The notes below the pieces were generated by a model. The model was not told where the DNA came from. It was given only the letters and a program-made list of their open reading frames with translations, and made no database searches. This document shows positions 58,201 to 61,200 of a stretch of 64,000 nt of DNA, in pieces (the stretch's first letter is position 1; each line of letters starts with the position of its first letter). The translations under genes and the position numbers were made by a program. This DNA is from Acanthaster planci (lineage: Eukaryota > Echinodermata > Asteroidea > Valvatida > Acanthasteridae): the NCBI RefSeq assembly GCF_001949145.1, contig NW_019091631.1, positions 197,267 through 261,266 on the forward strand, written 5' to 3'.

Positions 58201-61200
58201 AGGATAGTAACTGTGACAGCTCCCCCAAAGTGATAGCAGAGAGATGTAACACACAGCAATGCCCCATCTGGGCTGTCGAATCATGGAGTGAGGTAAGTTG
58301 ACAAAGATCAGGCATGTGTGACCTGATGGAAATTTGATGGTACCATTTTAAATGTACCCTGTCCGCATTCATTTGACAGACTGCAGAGGAGTAATTGAGT
58401 TTAAGCTCATTACTTGTGACCAACTGATCGGCATGAAATAAACTTACTCCATTGCTTTGATTTATGCACTTTCCAGAATTAATCTGCCAGATATGAAGGA
58501 CATGAGTCTTGCACAGCAAAGACAGATTACCAACCAAAATCTTTTGGGATTATGGTCAGCCAATTTTTTGGCTCTGCCCTGTAAATTTTTTATTGTTAAT
58601 CCCTGCTGTTGGAACTTTCAAAAAATTTGGCTCAGCTTACTGGGTTTGCCCGACTTGAATGTAATCACTTCTCAATTTGCAGTGTTCAGTGACATGTGGC
58701 AGTGGCGAAATGCAGCGGTCTGTTAGATGTTACCAAGGCAGCCAGATGGTAGATTTTAGTCAGTGCGACCTATCTGAAATGCCAGAAACGATAAGGCCGT
58801 GTCAGATGGAGGAATGTGCAGTGTGGCACCAGGGAGAATGGGGACCAGTAAGTGATAATTTGGCTATTTGTGCTTCACAGTTATGCTTGAAGTTTTTCTT
58901 TTTTTAAATCTTAGGATTTTCCTCCTTATAGAATCAATTTTTTTTAACTTTCCTGAAGGATCTTTGATACTGAGAAGGAAGTTTTGCACATGCACTTCCA
59001 AAGGTCTTAAGCTGATCACCGCTCACTGTGCAGTGCTGATGTGGTCATCAGTGCTCAATTGAGGATGTTCATCAAATAACTCAAATCATCAAAATCATCA
59101 AATAAACCACAACCAACCAACAGAGAGGTCCTTCGTAGTAAACCCCCCCAAAAAAACTGAACCGGGCAGCTTGGAAATAAAATCTTGTAATCTTGTCTGG
59201 GAATGCAAAGTGTAATGGTTGTACGCGCATCCTCTCAGTTTTGAGTTTCTCTTCCCAGTGCTCAGCCACCTGCGGTCAGGCGTCCATGCAGAGACTAGTC
59301 AGCTGTATGGTTGGCGGCCAGCCAGTGGACATCACTCATTGTGACCTGAGCCTCATGCCAGAGACTACCAGGCCCTGTCAGGTCACTGAGTGCCCATTCT
59401 GGCACCAGGGGGAATGGAGTTCGGTAAGATAGTACCTTTTCAAATCAAAATATCGTTTTAGTGGGTTCTTTCAGATGAAATTAAACACGAGTCTCTTTCA
59501 TGTCTTCTTTTCTTTGCTTGTGCTCAAGGGCCTAAGGAGTGACTGAGGGATTCAACAGCCATTCTGTTCAAAGATACAGTCAGTGCTCTGTTCTCTATCA
59601 GCACAGGAATTACAAATATCCTGTCTGAAATTCTTTGATATATCTTTAAAGGGATGGTAGGATTAACTCCAGCACAAGTGTGACATTCAGTAGAAAACCT
59701 ATGTGGTTGCTAGTCATTCTACATTCAGTGAAGGGAGCATCTTAAATATAAATAGAGGTTGTTACCTGAGAAGTCTAAAATGCTTTGAAGTCTTGCTGAA
59801 AAGTAAATAGTTTCCTCAAGTTTGCTGAACTATATTGCGTATGAACAGAGTGTGAAATTACGGTCAGACATCGCATATTTTCCAAGCACTTATTGTTTCT
59901 GTCTGAACAAAATCAAAGATGTTAGGGCAAATTGTCTGACCAACACATCAATAACAGCTCTTAAAACATTAGCACAGTATTGTGGGATTATGGCGTCTGA
60001 TTTATTATTAGTTTTGTTCTAGAATTACGAATTAGAATTAGTTAGAATTAGAATTACGTTGATTACACCCAAGGCATTCATTAGGGCCGATCGCTCATCA
60101 CCGGCCCATGTCACCCAGCGCCATGCATGTATGAACACATGTGCACAGACATGAAATTACCCCATAATTCTTTACGCATAGTAAAACGTAGGTCATGCTG
60201 TCAACCAATGTTCAATTTTCCTTGGTAACCCATGCGTGACACATAACCCGGGTACCAGGCAATATGGACCAGTAATGGTTGGCTGCATTCATGCGGTTCC
60301 TCCAGTTCAACCCGAGTGTGGTGCTCGCGCATTATATTTCTGTATGTGCAACGGGAGTATACCCTCGTTGACCCGCGGGTCTTACTCCTGCTGAACACGA
60401 GTGGCTCGCTCGAACACAGCCCTTAGTCACTGCTCAAACGTGCTCCAAGTTAGACTGTTTCCCAGTGCCTCTAGTCTGAAAAAAAATACTAATGGGGTTG
60501 GGAACCCCAACTTCTACCTTTTATATAATATGGCAGATCAAAAGCCGGTAATGGCACTTGGCAGAACAAAATTGATTGTGTTATGACATTTTGTCTGCGC
60601 ACACTCTGTATGAGGTTTAATGGCTTCTGAATAACATTCTCCATTCCTGTCAATTTCTTTGTTCATTGTCATAAATTGTTAGTTTGTAAAATGTTAGTTT
60701 TGTGAACGGTTTGACAGTGTTACATCCTCTTAGTGTTTCCTGTTTTTTTCTGCTCATAAAAAGAAAATTTAACTTACCTTGTATCTCATACTCAACAGTG
60801 CTCGGTTTCCTGTGGCCAAGGCAAAAAGCAGCGATTGGTTCGCTGTCTCCAAGGCAACTACATTGTTGACTCCAGCCGTTGCAACCATAGCTTGATGCCG
60901 GAGTCAGTGGCTCCCTGCAATGCGGGAGAGTGTGCTTATTGGCAAGCAAGTGGCTGGGGACCAGTGAGTATTTAATTACCTCTTGTGTTGAATTTTTTTG
61001 GAAGTCAACCATCTGCTGCTGTAACTGAAATTCAGCATTTATAAATGCAGGTCGATTGAAAATGAAGCATACTTCCTCAATCATGTGCTAATGTCCCTGA
61101 ACCTTTGACCCTTTTCTTCAAGTGCTCTGTGACTTGTGGCCTGGGAGAGCAACAAAGGCGAGTGAGTTGTTACCAAGGCAACCAGAAAGTGGATGTTAGT

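Noticed and set aside
60650-61084. Minus-strand open frame of 144 codons
   Set aside because: It overlaps the plus-strand TSR-7 exon, which has strong family evidence; the antisense frame is a by-product of its codon content.
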